Below the pieces are notes generated by a model. The model saw only the letters and a program-made list of their open reading frames with translations, was not told the origin of the DNA and did no database searches. A DNA stretch of 64,000 nt from Calycina herbarum (Eukaryota; Ascomycota; Leotiomycetes; Helotiales; Pezizellaceae), in assembly GCA_001414485.1 (NCBI GenBank), contig LLEY01000229.1, forward strand, positions 1-64,000, given 5' to 3'. Below, in pieces: positions 12,480 to 26,400 of the stretch (its first letter is position 1; each line of letters begins with the position of its first letter). A program made the translations under genes and the position numbers.

Positions 12480-13490
12480 AGTTTAAGCTACTTATTATTA
12501 AATAGTAGTATTAATTTATTTCTTTCTCTTAGAGTCTTTCTTCTTACTATACTTATTTACTCTATAGCTAGAGAGACCGTAGTTATAATATAAGTTCTAC
12601 TCGCGTCGACGATTTCGCTTCTCTTAGGAAAGTCCTTTCTTTTTCAGAAAGGTTTTCTTTTATATAGCGTTTACCTCTTTACTATGTTTAGCGTAAGAGT
12701 GTTTCCACTTTCCTAATCTCTTACTCTTTTCTCTCTACTTAGAGTTATTCTTCCTAAATTCGTATAGGCGGTTATTTAACTAAACAACTTCCTTAATTAT
12801 ACCTATAATAGTTAAGAACTATATATTCTATTTAGCTATTTCCTTATAGATATATACACTTTTAATCCTCTATAAAAGAGTTCTATAAAAGCGATAGTAT
12901 TCTATTCTAACTTTGTTCTATATCGTTAAAATTTATTAGTATAATCTATTACTAATCTAGTCTAGTATAATTCTAAAAGCTTATATATAGCTGTTCGGAT
13001 CGTATCGAAGTCTCTAAAGACTTTCCTAATAGTTACCTTAAATCCTCTCTAAGATTTAAATATAATCTTAGTTAATTCTATCTTTCCGTCTTTATTCTTA
13101 TTCTTAAAGAAATCCTCTAAATATAGCTAAGCCTATTCTAACGCTTATCTCCTAAGGTAGGAGATAGCGAAGATAGTTTATAAATTATAATTACCTTTAA
13201 ACTTGTTAGAGTTAAAGTTAAAGTAGATGTCTATTTAGAGAAGGAATAAATCGAGTTCCTTTCACTTCCTATAATATGTATCTAGTATCTTAACTTTAAT
13301 AGACTTAAGTACTTCGATCTTATAAAGCTTAGAGGCGTCTAGTATACTAATATTATCGTTGTTCCTAGTTAACTATATACCGGCAGGTGTTCTTCTAGTA
13401 GTACTTTTAGATGTTCCTATAATATTAACTCGACTAGTATTTAGACTAGCTGCTACGGAGGTTACTAAGGCTATAGCGACTGAACTTCTA
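12480..13490 (-). pseudogene. gag of A1 (RIP-destroyed)
   Basis: Gag follows the 5' LTR directly. The nucleocapsid knuckle at about 12550-12592 reads Y-YN-Y-GLSS-Y-RVNK-Y: all three Cys and the His of CX2CX4HX4C have been converted to Tyr by single C:G-to-T:A steps. The same block occurs in A2 (about 22060-22102) and A3 (about 42865-42906). Upstream gag sequence is colinear with A2 and A3. Confidence 0.72.
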
Positions 13491-13505
13491 AGTAAGTGCT
13501 TAAAG

Positions 13506-13966
13506 TATAACGAAACTTAAACGAACTAAACGAAGATAACTAAGTCTCGAAGGTTAGTATATAAGTAAGAAGTATAGATATACTAGGTTATTTACTTAGA
13601 AGTAAACTCGTTACTTATATTAAAGATATTAAATAAGATAATAAGATTAATAACTAAAGTTAAGTACGAAGCTTCTATCTAATAGCAGACGTGCTAGTCT
13701 TATATAGAACCTTCGTTTATATTAGAGTCCTACTTAGTAGAAGTCTCGAAAATAGAGTCCGACTCTATTTCTAGGGCTTCTTAAAACTAGACTCTATTAC
13801 CTAACCGTTCTAACCGAGTTACGTGATATAACTGTAATAAGATCCTTAGTATTATATATCCTTCTATATTTAATCCTTCCTATCTATTAGAGTTATAATA
13901 GTACTTGTTCTATTAGAGCGTTGCCTAGACTTCACTTATTCACGTACTAGTATATAATTCGTAATA
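13506..13966 (-). repeat. 5' LTR of A1
   Basis: 461-bp partner of 6833-7293. It ends GTAATA on the + strand where the other copy has ATAACA. The duplication CTAAA follows at 13967-13971. Confidence 0.88.
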
Positions 13967-14636
13967 CTAAACTGTCTTACCTCTACTACGCTAATTAGCA
14001 CGTGTAACTACTATTATAAAGTAGATAACACCTATTATAAAGCCTGTCTCGTCGAAGATATAGAAGTTATAATCTAAAAAGCTATATTTTACTCTTATAT
14101 TCTCTACTAGTCGAAACCACGTGCTAATTAGCTTAGAATCTTCGTATAAGGCTCTTTAGAAGTTATAAACGCGATTAAAACACGTCTTTAAGACTGGTTA
14201 TTATTATACGAATTAATACGTCTAGAGCTTTCTAACGCGTTTCCTTCTCCGCGATTTAAGAATATAATTTACTATATCTTCTACGCTAGCTAACCGAGGC
14301 GTAAACCCTCTAGAATCTAGGTCGAGTATATATTAAAGAAGTACTAACTCTTCTAATTCGGTTAATTTCTAATTAGAAGGTCGGCGTTCGCTAAGAGTAG
14401 TTCGTTCGTTTATTCTATCGCGAAGTATAGAACGTAGTACGTTATAGAGTTTCGTAGCAGTTGTAGAGTTAAGTCTTTTAGTAGTTTAGATAGCCTCGAT
14501 AGCTAGAATAATTCGTGCTTCTTAGGTTTAAATAGATATTATAGTTATTAAGAAATCGCGTATTAAAGTTAGAGAGTAAATAATAAGAGGAAAAGTAGCG
14601 AGGTACTAATATTAGCGAGGTGCTAATAAACCAAGT

Positions 14637-15754
14637 TATATAATTTAAGTATAAAAGATAAATAATTATAGAAATAGACTCTTCTAGTTAGTATATTAGT
14701 AGTATACTTATATAATATAACGATAAAAGACTCTTATAACCTTATATCTTCTTTTTAAAGAAGAATTTATCTACTAAATATAACTATAAGATGTACGATA
14801 AAGAGATACTAGCTATTATATAGTACCTAGAAGCTTAGAACTCTAAGTTATAAAGCGTAGATAGCTTTAAGATTTAATAAACTATAAGAACCTCGAGTAC
14901 TTTATAATAGTTTAAAAGCTAATAGAATAATAAATATAATAGTCTCTAGCTCTCTTAAAGTATAACTTTATAATTATATATATTAAAGAGAAGGATAATA
15001 TTCCGGTAGACGCTCTTTTATAAAGAGAATAAGATATACTAAACAACGCTATAAACGAACGAATTAATTATTATATAAAGTAACTTCTTAAGTTTATAAA
15101 TAAAGAAGAATAGACTCTAGAGATTATAAAAGCAAACCTAGTATAGACGTAAGAAGCTATATAGATATAAGAAGCTATATAGATATAAGAGATAGTCTTA
15201 GATAACGAAAGAACTCTCTAAGAACTCTAGATAATAACTAAAGAAACAGACGCTAACCTTCGAGTAATAAAAGACGCTATATAATAAAGGAAAAAAACGT
15301 TCTCTACTAGCTTAAAGCTTAAGATGTTAATATCTAAATATACGCTTATAAACATAGGAAAGCTAAAGTTTAAAGACCGGTTATAGGTTCTAAATAATAA
15401 AGAACTATATACGAAGATAATCTAGTCTATATATAATTCAAAGCTCTATAGTTACTCTAGACGAGAAAGTATAGCTTAGATTCTCTTATAATAATACTTC
15501 TAGCCTTAGATATTATAAGATATTTAAAGAGTTATATAAAACTACGACGTTTATAGAAGGAATAAAGCTTAGAGAGATATATAACAAGGATTTCTAAAGC
15601 TTTTACTAGTCCTAAACTAAATCTAGAGCGAAATTTTAACAGACTTTATAGTTAAGTTACTAGAAAGTAATAGATATATAAATATAGTTATAATTATAAA
15701 TAGGCTAAGAAAAGAAATAATCTATAATAGTCTTAAGAATATTACGTCTAAAAC
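14637..15754 (+). pseudogene. RNase H and integrase start of element C
   Basis: Continuation of the C pol frame after P1. RNase H text is legible: KRYTIKRY-like and LAII followed by a tract ending in the ALSRRE-type linker (here TLFYKE). The integrase begins at about 15200 and is cut at 15754 by element B inside the catalytic core; the frame resumes at 28961. The 5-bp sequence AAAAC at 15750-15754 is one copy of the B duplication. Confidence 0.7.
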
Positions 15755-15986
15755 TGTCACGATCTATAACTGAAGGCAAAGGTATAAGAGTATATATATA
15801 TATATTCGAGAATTTAAAGCTACAGTTCTAAGAACGAGGGAATACGGAATATATACTCTACGAAAAAGAGGTATTCCTGCTAACTATAAAGAGCCTTTAA
15901 TCTCGTTATAAATCCGTCCAAGCGTTGCGGCTCTGACGGTCACGTGTAGGACCGAGAATCACGTGTTACGGACCAGCGCTGTAACA
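15755..15986 (-). repeat. 3' LTR of B
   Basis: 232 bp, canonical ends on the + strand: TGTCACGATC ... GCTGTAACA. Its sister at 28724-28955 differs mainly by C/T and G/A changes, and its first bases are mutated to TATTACG. Confidence 0.9.
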
Positions 15987-16089
15987 TTACCCCCCCTTTT
16001 GGAAAAAGCTTGTCTATAAGCTTTATATTACGACTGAATCGTCTGTTAGATAATCGTAATTATCTATTCTGTCTTTCTACGCTCGTATC

Positions 16090-16310
16090 TAGCTTTGTAA
16101 AGCCCTTGGCGGACTAGCGCGGGCTGGATTAGCGAGGTGAAAATCGTGTAATTTATGTAGATAATACTTAAAATTCGAGGCCGGATACCACTGTAGATCA
16201 GAGTTATAGCCTAACTATTAAACCCTGTATTAGAGCTTTCTACGAACTGCTTTTATAGCTAAGACTTCTTCTACTTCCTACTCTTCCTAATCTGTAACCT
16301 ATATTAGTAG
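16090..16310 (-). pseudogene. chromodomain of element B
   Basis: The minus strand reads a chromodomain: EVEEVLA at the start, KLQYRV in the core strand, WYPAS in the C-terminal part, then a basic/proline tail before the purine tract and 3' LTR. A few stops replace Trp/Gln codons. A2 landed just upstream (at 16324) and separated this domain from the rest of pol at 23489 onwards. Chromodomains on integrases are known to direct insertion to methylated histone H3 chromatin in fungal chromoviruses; that function is inferred here. Confidence 0.72.
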
Positions 16311-16324
16311 AGGTAGTTCGTTTA

Positions 16325-16785
16325 TATAACGAAACTCAAACGAACTAAACAAAGATAACTAAGTCTCGAAGGTTAGTATACAGATAAGAAGTACAGATAC
16401 GCCGGTTTGTTTACTTAGAAGTAAACTTTTTACTTATATCAAAGATGTTAAATAAGATAATAAGATTAATAACTAAAGTTAAGTATGAAGCTCCTATCTA
16501 ATAGCAGACGTGCTAGTCTTATATAGAACCCTTGTTTATATTAGAGTCCTCCTTAGTAGGAGTCTCGAAGATAGAGTCTAACTCTATTTCTAGGGCTTCT
16601 TAAAACTAGACTTTATTACCTAACTATTCCTAACCGAGTTACGTAATATAACTGTAATAAGATCCTAGGGTTATATGTCTTACTATATCTAATCCTTTCT
16701 TCCTTTTAGGGTTATAATAGTGCTCGTCCTATTAGAACGTCGCCTAGACTTTACTTCGTTATATACTAGCACGTAATTCGTAACA
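16325..16785 (-). repeat. 3' LTR of A2
   Basis: 461 bp, + strand ends TATAACGAAACTC ... TTCGTAACA. Followed at 16786 by CTATCCCCTTCTT, the complement of the purine tract. Confidence 0.9.
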
Positions 16786-17289
16786 CTATCCCCTTCTTAG
16801 CCTAGCGTGTCCCTATACTAGAATACGAACCTGAAATATATTTTAGAAAGGTATTAATCTTCTCTTATATATAAACATATCCTCTTTATATACTAAACGA
16901 AAAGAGTGTTTAGCTCTTATTATACGAATCGAAACCGCGTAACGTCTAGCTAAGACTTGTTCTTTTTGTTGTAAACAGTCTTGTCGATGTCTCCTATAGC
17001 TTTCTAAGTCCTCTCGCTGTTCTAAGTATATTCGGTCGAAAAGGTCCTATAATAGCCCTAGCTATCTTGTCGTTCCTGTCCCTAGGCCTTGAAAACCTGT
17101 ATATCGATTCTTCTTTGGTTCTATATATAAACGATTTCCTATTACCTCTCCGAGTCCTCCTCCTTCGAGTCCTCCTCTTGAATCTTCTTCTGCCTGGTTT
17201 CCTACCTTTGAAATAGCTCTTTTTATTAAGTAGGTACTTTCCGATAATATATCCCTGTCTAACCCTGGTCTTGAATTCTAGGCAGCCCT

Positions 17290-20200
17290 AGGTTTTGTTA
17301 GTAGAACTTCTGAAGTTTCCTTAGGCAATAGTTAAGGTTGCTTTTTAGTTCTTATATATTTTCTAAGTATAGGTAATCTAACTATTTAATTAAATACTTA
17401 ATCTTGCTTTTAATAATCTTATAGTTAAGAATCCTTTTAACTTTATATTTAGCGTTTAGATTAACTAGTTGAATTTCTATAAGTAGAGCTAGTAGTGCTC
17501 TTAGTAGTACTAGTTTAAGTAAGGATATATAGAATACTAGGTAGATGTTTATTATTTTTAATAGTACTAATTTATAATTTAAAGGTCTCTTAACTTATTT
17601 AATTTTAAATAGTCTAAGTTTTTTATAATCTAATTTATTACTTAGTCTTTTTATGTCGATATTCTTTTATACTAAGTAGACTTTATCCTTCTCTTTTAAC
17701 GTTAGCTCCTAACTACGTCGTTTATTATAATAGTATATATTTCTTTCTACTATAAATTATAGGTCCTTTATAAGTTCCTTATATAAACTTATGATTTTTA
17801 AGACATAAACATAAGTAAGTTAGTTATTAATAGTTATAGATAGTAGTTCTTAATATACTATTAATTTATACTTAAAATTAGTATAGAATAGTATAATAAG
17901 TATTGTTTCTATTACTAAACTATTATAGATAAACTATGCTAAAGGCAGTAGTTCTACCTAGTTATCTTACTAGTAGTTTATATAATAACAAAGGTATGTT
18001 TTAACTACTTAATTTATCCTTTTGTTTCTTCTATTTATTTAAGAGTAGAAAGCTATAGAAAGCTTTCTTTTTACACTTAATTATTCTATAAGAGTAATCT
18101 AAAATTTTAAGGTAAAGAGCTTATCTCTGTCTAAGAGTATTTCTTTAGATAGTTTATATCTTAAGACTACTTTTCTAAGGAATATAAATACTAATTCCTT
18201 AGCTATACTTAACTCTATATATATTATTAGAATTATATATTTTATAAGTTATTCTATAATAACTAGGATTATATTATATTTAACTTCTATTATTAAATCT
18301 TTAGATTTTAGTAATTTAATAATAAAATCTATAGATATTAATTTCTAAGGTATCTATAGTATTAGAGTAGTGTTTATCTATTTATAAGGAGTATAGTAAG
18401 AAGCCTTATTCCTAGTATAGGTATTATATTCTACTATCACTTCTTTAACTATTATAGATAACTAATTAATATAGTAATATTATCTTATCTTCTAGAGGGT
18501 TCTATAAATTCCTTAGTATCTATAAGTAGGCGTAGTATAGTATTCTTATATAAATTCCTTTATATACGAGCTAGGAACCTATGATTTCCCTTTTATATAT
18601 TAGTTATAACTTTTATATATATTCTAAATTTTATCTATCTAGATGTTATTTATTACTACTATCTCGTATACTATAGGTACTAAGTTTCTATTCTTAAGGA
18701 TTTTTAAGATTATAATCTTCTTATACTTCTTATTTCCCTCGTATTTAAGTTTCTAGCTAAGAGTATTAGCTTAAGTATTCGACGTTCCTTTTATATATTA
18801 AATAATAATATTAAATCCTTCTAATATCTCTAACTATCTAGCTAATCGTCTTATTATAAGTTCCTTAGTAGTTATAAATATCCTAAGGTTCTTATAGTTA
18901 GATAAAACTATAACTAGGTATTTTACTAACTATAAATAAATCCTCTAGTATTCTAAAGCTAATATTATAATAAGCAGTTCCTTATCAAAGATACTATAGT
19001 TTTATTATACTAAGTTAAATGTTTTAGAATAATATATAATAGGTATAAGTTTTCCTTTATTATTTAGTTATAGATAAACTACACCTACTACTATATCTAA
19101 GACGTCTATTTTAATTATACTAGGTTTATCTATATTAAAATCATATAAAATAGGTTTTTCTATAAACTTTACTTTGATTTTCTAAAAAGTATTCTCTATC
19201 TATTTATTCTATATAAACCTAATAGCTTTTTTAACTAGTACTAATATTAGTTTAGTAATCTTTATATAGTCTTATATAAATAGACGACAAAAGTTTATAA
19301 ATCTAAGGAAGGACTATATATCTTTTATATTCTCTAGTAACTTCTAGTTTAAGATGTTTTAGATCTTTATTAGATCTATTTCCATTTTCTCTAAGCTAAA
19401 TACCTATCCTAGGAAAAGTGTCTAAGTTACTCTAAACTTGTATTTTAAGAGTTTTAACTAAGAATTTACTTTTATAAGTTATTATAAAACTTCTTTAATA
19501 TATCTCTTATATTCTTCTTCTTTTTCTAAGAAGATTAAAATATTATCTAAGTAATAAATTACTATTACTCTTAAAAGATCTTTTAAAATATTATTATTTT
19601 ATCTCTAATATATAGCTAGTATATTATAGAGTTTAAATAACATAACTATATATTTGTAAAGGTCTAATAATAAGGCAAATACTATCTTTTATTTATCTCT
19701 AACTTTTATTTATATAAGTCTATAAGTGTTTTGTTAATCTAATTTCATAAATCGTACTATCTTATCTAACTTGTCTTATAAGTATTAGCTAAGTAGCAGT
19801 AGATAAGCGTCCTTAACTATAGTATAATTTACTTCTTAGTAATTAATATATACTCTTTTATCTAGATCGTCTTTCTTCTTAATAATAAGTATATTTAAGG
19901 TAATTAACAACTTAGATCTTCTAATATATCCCTTCTTAATACCTTCCTTTATATAACTTTCTATTCTCTATAAGCTTTTCTAGTTATATAACCGAAGCTT
20001 CTACTTTAAGAGGTAATAACCCTCTTTTAATTTAATCTTATAATCCTATAAACAATGTTTTAGTAAAGCTTATAAGTCTTCTAGGTTTTTAAACAAAGCT
20101 TTAAATTCTCTATACTATATAGGTATTTTATTATTAGCTTTCTTACTAACCTATAGAGGACCCTAGGTAAGGTGTTCTAGTACTTTAAAAGAGGTGACGC

Positions 20201-21850
20201 TAACCTTGTTCTAGCTTTAAAGTTATAAATATAAACCCTTATATTTATATTAACTAAAAGTTATTATTCTATCCTTTTAATCGATTTCTAGATTATGTTC
20301 CTAAATCTATAGTATACTAAATATTACTTCCTTACTTCTTATTTTAATAATATTAAATTATATATCTAAATAGTATCCTTTAATATTAACTTTTATTAAG
20401 ATAGTTTATTAATTAATAATCCTATTTTAATATATAATATCTATTCTATCGACTACCTCTAATTAGTATAGTCTTATTCCTTTAATTAAAACGTTTAGCT
20501 TCTCTTAAGCTATTAGGGAAATAAAGTTATCTATTACCTCTAAGTCTATTATAACTTATAACTTTTTCTCTTATATTTCTATAGTTACTATTAACTATCT
20601 TTCTCCTAAAGTAGTATTTAACTTTGCTTTAATATATTAAACTTTAAAAGATTAATTTTCTTAGTTATAATTCTTTCTCTCCTTATCTTTATACTATAGA
20701 AAGAATCTTACTCTTTTCTTATTAGTATATACTATCTTATATACTAGTCTATATTCTATAATTCCTATAGTTTTAGAGATTTCTCTTATAAATCCTTTTA
20801 GTATTTATTTATAATTATATTAGATCTATTTATAATTAGTTTCTAAAATAGCTTCTATAGACTATAGTTCTCTTATATATAGATAATCTAAAGTAGCCTC
20901 TAGTATACTTATCTCTGGTTTTATATAGTAAACCTTAAATATATAGTCTCTTAAATTCTTTTCTCTAATAGCTTAAATCTAGGACTAAGGAAAGAATACT
21001 ACTCCTTCTTTATCTAATAATACTACTTCGTATATCTAATAATATTCTACTATTCTAGTAGGCTCTAGTAATATTCCTTTAAATCGCTTCTATAATAACT
21101 AGTCTAAAGTTAGACTTAGTTTATATTATATCTATTATATTATTATTTCCTAAACTGTTTCTATAAACTATAGTTCTTCTACTAATAAATAGTATAATTC
21201 TTCTAGTTCTATCTTAGCCTATCTAGTTATATCAAGTTCTCTTTACTCCTAGAATAATATACTAAACAGTTATTATAAGTCGTATTTTCTAAATACTAAC
21301 CTATCCTTTCTAATTAACATAACTATAATATATTACTTAAATTCCTTTAATATAACATCTTTAAATAGTATCCTAAGAAAAGAGGTTTTAATTTATTCTA
21401 TAAATCCTATTAGAACTTACTATATCTACGTACTAGTCTTATCTAAAATATCGTATATTCTCTATATATCCCCTACTTTAAGGTAGCTAGTTTTTTTAAC
21501 TAGTTAACATTTTTATTTTAGTTCCTTTTTCTTAATAGTTTTCTGTCTAGTAATTAGAATAACTAGAGTTATTATTTCAAGGTTATTACTTAGAACTATA
21601 TACGTTATTAAAATAGTTAGGTTAACCTCTTATATTATATAAGGACTCTAGAAGTCTAGTTTCTAGTTATTAATATATATCTATCGATTTCCTTATTTAA
21701 AGGTTCTAAGAAAAGCCTAAGTTTCTCTAACTTCGAGGTCTTTATTCTTTATTTCTCCTTCTAAACTAGAAGATAAATCCAATGTCTTCAAAGAACTAGT
21801 TAATAGTAGTAATTCGTATTCTACTTAAAAAGATTACTTAGATTCTATTA
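17290..21850 (-). pseudogene. pol of A2 (RIP-destroyed)
   Basis: Colinear with A1 pol. The RT box at about 19529-19555 reads YLDNILIF, again Asp-to-Asn at the second catalytic Asp. Integrase and chromodomain sequence runs towards 17300. No open frame of useful length survives. Confidence 0.72.
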
Positions 21851-22049
21851 CTAATTATATATTATAATATTCTTTAAGAAGTAGGTCTCTATTATTATTA
21901 GTATTTTATATACTACTAATTTCTTTATTATTTTTAATCTAGGTTCTATATCCTTATATTTTAAGCTTCTTATTTATAAGTTTAATATAATTAGTTAAAG
22001 CTACCTATTACTAAACAGTAGTATTAATTTATTTCTTCCTCTTAGAGTC

Positions 22050-23010
22050 TTTCTTCTTACTATACTTATTTACTCTATAACCTAGAAGGCTATAGTTATA
22101 ATATAAGTTCTACTTATATTAATAATTTCGCTCCTCCTAGGAAAGTCCTCCTTTCTTTAGAAAGGTTTTCTTCTATATAGCGTTTGCCTCCTTACTATGT
22201 TTATTAGTATAAGAGTACTTCCACTTTCCTAACCTTTTACTCTTTTCTCTATACCTAGGGTTACTCTTTCTAAATTCGTATAAGCAGTTATCTAGCTAGA
22301 CGACCTTCTTAATTATACTTATAATAGTTAAGAATTACATGTTCTATTTAGCTATTTCCTTATAAATATATATCTTTAATCCTCTATAGAAGAGTTCTAT
22401 AAGAGTAATAGTATCCTATTCTAACTTTATCCTATAACGTTAGAATTTATTAGTATAATCTATTACTAATCTAGTCTAGTATAATTCCAAAAGCTTATAT
22501 ATAGCTGTTCGAATTATATCGAAGTCTCTAAAGACTTTCCTAATAGTTACCTTAAATCCTCTCTAAGATTTAAATATAATCTTAGTTAATTCTATCTTTC
22601 TGTCTTTATCCTTATTCTTAAAGAAGTTCTCTAAGTATAGCTAAGCCTATTCTAATATAGATCCCCTAAGATAAGAGATAGCAAAGATAGTTCATAAGTT
22701 ATAATTACCTTTAAACTTATCAAAGTTAAAGTTAAAGTAGATATCTATCTAAAGAAGGAATAAGTCGAGTTCCTTTCACTTTCTATAATACGTATTAGAC
22801 ATCTTAACTTTAATAGACTTAAGTACTTCGACCTTATAGAGCTCAGGTACGTCTAGTATACTAACATTGTCGTCGTTCCTAGTTAACTATATACTAGCAA
22901 GTGTTCTTCTAGTCGTACTTCTAGATGTTCCTACAACGTTGACTCGACTAGCATTCGAGCTAGCTACTACGGCAGGGGTTACTAGAGCCATAGCAACTGA
23001 ACTTCTAAGC
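22050..23010 (-). pseudogene. gag of A2 (RIP-destroyed)
   Basis: The beginning of gag, next to the 5' LTR, is comparatively well preserved on the minus strand: a short Ala/Val-rich start, then a Ser/Thr/Arg stretch, matching the same place in A3. The zinc knuckle at about 22060-22102 has lost its Cys residues to Tyr. Confidence 0.68.
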
Positions 23011-23022
23011 AAGTGCTTAAAG

Positions 23023-23483
23023 TATAACGAAACTTAAACAAACTAAACAAAGATAACTAAGTCTCGAAGGTTAGTATATAGATAAGAAGTATAGATACGC
23101 TGGTTTATTTACTTAGAAGTAAACTCGTTACTTATATCAAAGATATTAAATAAGATAATAAGATTAATAACTAAAGTTAAGTATAAAGCTTCTATCTAAT
23201 AGTAGACGTACTAGTCTTATATAGAACCCTTGTTTATATTAGAGTCCTCCTTAGCAGGAGTCTCGAAGATAGAGTCCGACTCTATTTCTAGGGCTTCTTA
23301 AAACTGGACTCTATTACCTGACTATTCCTAACCGAGTCACGTGATATAACTGTAATAAGATCCTAGGGTTGTATATCTTACTATATCTAATCCTTTCTTC
23401 CTTTCAGAGTTATAATAGTGCTCGTTCTATTAGAACGTCGCCTGGACTTCACTTCGTTATATACTGGCACGTGATTCGTAACA
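23023..23483 (-). repeat. 5' LTR of A2
   Basis: 461-bp partner of 16325-16785, ending CGTGATTCGTAACA on the + strand, followed by the duplication GTTTA. Confidence 0.9.
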
Positions 23484-23488
23484 GTTTA

Positions 23489-26400
23489 CCTATCTAGGTA
23501 ACGGATCTATAGCGGCCTTACAGAGCAGTGACAGGTGGAATACGGGGTGTATACGGAAGTTGTCTAGTAGTTCGAGCTGGAAAGAGTGTCCTTCGCGGGC
23601 TGTAATCCGGAACGGACCCTTGTTTTATCTATCTAGCTTATAGCTTAGCTAGTCTGTCTTCTAATTACGAGTCGATACTTAAACAAAGTCGTCTACGTTA
23701 AAGTCTACTACTCTTCGAATCCGGTTCGCGGACCTTATATAGCGGTCTTATACTTTACTAACTAATTCCTTTGCTACGGTCTAAGTGTCGTATATTCTTT
23801 ATACAAGTGCCTCTATATTAGTCTAGTTAAGCTGTTCGTAGACCGTTACGGATTTATCTAGACGGTTCTAATCGAAGGACGTAGTAGCTACGTATCTGTT
23901 AATTACTTTAAAGAGCGAGAGTCTACCTAGACTCTCGTATAGAAGCATAAGCTAAGCGTAGTCTAGAATAGGGACAAGTTCGCTCTAGTTGTCCTAATAG
24001 TAACTAATAAAAGGCTATAGGCGTTAATTAATCTATTAGTTTATGATTTCGGTTTATTTATTAGTTTATAGATAGAAAGTAGTAGATAGCTTAAGCTTTA
24101 TACTAAGGATTCTATAGAATTTAGACTAGAAAGAAGAAACAAACTGTAGTCTACGGTCTAAAACAATACTTTACAGATAGCCGTAGGTTCGATAGATCTA
24201 TATAACGTATATTCGAGCTATATCTCGGGCTATAACTGTCTTTAGATAGAGGATCGAGACCGATTACTTAGTTAGGCGATCTATAACTACTTATAAGATA
24301 TCGTAACCTTGTTTATTAGTAGGGAAAGACTTATAGTCTATAGCAATATGCTACTAGGGACGTTCTAGAACTAGTAACAGGTATAAAAACCTAGGTTTAC
24401 AGTCGTAAGAAACCGTAGCACGTCGACAGTCTCCGTAGTTACTAATATAGGTTTCTACGAACGTCTGTAAACCTTTCTACTAGTATCTACAGGCGAGGAT
24501 AGCTACCGTCTTTATCTGTCTAGAGTAAGCCATAGATACTTATACGTGAGCCTCACAGACTAGGTCCGTCTATAAGGTGTCTTAATTAAGAACCACGAGT
24601 CTCTTTTACTAAAGAAGTAAGCTATTCTCTATTATCTAGTTTTAGTACCCGTAGGTAGCTTTCGTTTAGTCGTCTTCTAAGTCCGAAGAGTTATAGTTAG
24701 TAGTAAGTAACTAGTTAACAAGGTTAAGCGAGGGTTCTGAAGTAACTAAGGCTAATGTTATAGGAGGTTCTAATCGAGTAGTAATATATAGATCTAACTA
24801 ATCAGACGTAAGCAAGGTTTATTATCTTATAGACGCTTTTAGGTCGTTCTACGGATAAACGTCTTAGTCTCGGCGTATTAGCGTATCCGTTTTCTCGTTC
24901 TACTTACTAGATTAAAACATAATTATAAAATAGAACTCTAATAGAAACTCTGCCTATCTCACTTACCGCTGGTTTAAGGTTTTAGAGGTTATAAAGTACT
25001 CTAAAGCCTTATAATCAGTAAAGACCTTAATCCAGAAGCTAGTCTAAGTAAGATCCGCTCGCTATTATCTAAAAGAGCGTATAATAGCTAGTATCTCCTT
25101 ATTATAGATTTAGTAGTTTAGCTTAGCAAGGTTCATCGTCTTTAAGAAGTAGCCTATAGGTCTCTATAGTTCGGTTTCGGATATACGTTATAATATTATA
25201 GCCGTAACTACTCTGTTAGAAGCGTCAGTCTTAACTATAGTTTCTAAATCAGCTGTAAAGTGGTATAAGAGAGGGGCAGTAACTAAGGCTTCTTTTAATA
25301 TATTAAAAGCCTTCTTATATTCTAAGTCGAACTTAAACAGTACTTCCTTACTCGTAAGATAGTTTAGCAGACGAGTAATCCGTCTATAATCCCGAATAAA
25401 ACGTTAGTAGAAGTTATAAAAACCTAGGAAGGACTAGATACCTTTAATAGTACTAGGATATTTCTAGGAAACGATTACTAAGATCTTCTCTAGGTCGACT
25501 TCGATTCTATCTATAGAGATAATAAAACCAAGGTACTTTGTATAAGTAATATAGAACTCTATCTTCTTAATATCTACTTATAGCCTAGCTTTACAGAGCT
25601 GTTCTAAGACCTTATAGACGTGTTCAACGTGTTCGAGCTTATTATTAGAGTATATAAGAATGTTATTAAAGTAAGCTATATAAAAGTTATTAAGATATTC
25701 TATAAGAACGCTATTTATATACCTCTGGTATATAGTAGGACTGTTGGTTAAGCTAAAAGGTAACACCTTATATTTAAATATACTATAACAGGTCTAAAAG
25801 GTTATAAGTTCTTCCAACTCTAGTTCTATATATATATAGTTAAAAGCTTAACGAATGTCGAGCTTTATAAGGATTTTAGTACTAGTAATTCGTGTAAGAG
25901 TTTCGTCGATTAACGGAAGAGAGTGCTAGTCCTTATAAGTAAGGTTATTAAGTTTCCAGTAGTCGACATAGAGCTATAAGCTTCTGTTAGACTTCTTTAC
26001 GAATAGTACTAGAGAGGCGAAAGAGGCGTAGCTAGGAATAATAAACCCTTTATCAAGGTTATTAAGGATATACTACTTTATAGCTAGAAGTTCCTTAGTC
26101 GTTATCCTATATAACGGGCTATACGATAGAGTATTCGGACCTGTAAGTTCGATCTAGTAGTCGACTTAGTTTTATAGTAGAGAAAGCTCGTCTAAAGCTC
26201 TCTTTAAAAAGACATCCTTAAAGTCTATATATTCCTAGCGAACGTTCTATTCTACTAGTTGTTCGTCTAAAGCGTAATCTACTAAAGAGAGCTCTATACG
26301 TAACCTGTCTATAAGAGTATAGTCGATCTCTTATAAGCTAGTAGAGAAGGCTTCGTTATTACGCTTTTAAAGGTTAAGTTTAAAAGCAGCAGCTCTAATA

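Larger units (their letters stand above)
6833..13966 (-). mobile_element. Ty3/gypsy chromovirus A1
   Basis: Full-length element of 7134 bp with two 461-bp LTRs and a perfect 5-bp target duplication CTAAA (6828-6832 and 13967-13971). On the minus strand the order is LTR, gag with CCHC knuckle, RT, RNase H, integrase, chromodomain, purine tract (AAGAAGGGGATAG), LTR. It sits inside the P1 transposase gene, so it is younger than P1. A2 is its closest relative in the window. Confidence 0.9.
5850..14530 (-). pseudogene. P1 pogo-type DDE transposase (interrupted)
   Basis: The N-terminal half is at about 13972-14530 and the C-terminal half at about 5850-6832, with gypsy A1 between. The first part shows an HTH-type N-terminus and reaches the first catalytic Asp in a FDETGF(I)IGV motif at about 14028-14057. 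The second part contains the block corresponding to HSSxxLQPLD...CF, read here as YSSYLTQLLDIRCF. Both motifs are typical of CENP-B/pogo transposases. Only scattered RIP-type stops interrupt it, so it is better preserved than the surrounding retroelements. Confidence 0.8.
5639..14636 (-). mobile_element. pogo/Fot1-like DNA transposon P1, split by A1
   Basis: Terminal inverted repeats start ACGTAGTTTATCAGCACCTC on the left and read as the matching complement on the right, over more than 50 bp, with a TA on both outer sides (5637-5638, 14637-14638). Removing gypsy A1 and one copy of its target duplication leaves about 1859 bp, nearly identical in size to P2. Each terminus contains a doubled inner motif (CACCTCGCTAATATTAGTACCTCGC). 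The transposase runs on the minus strand. Family-level knowledge: pogo-type transposons insert at TA. Size and long terminal repeats resemble the fungal element Flipper, but identity is not claimed. Confidence 0.9.
16325..23483 (-). mobile_element. Ty3/gypsy chromovirus A2
   Basis: Full-length element of 7159 bp with 461-bp LTRs (16325-16785, 23023-23483) and a perfect 5-bp duplication GTTTA (16320-16324, 23484-23488). Same family and orientation as A1. Minus strand: gag (about 22050-23010), RT with YLDN box near 19529-19555, integrase and chromodomain towards 17300. It lies inside B, hence is younger than B. Its sequence provides the empty-site reference for the MITE and P4 insertions in A3. 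Confidence 0.9.
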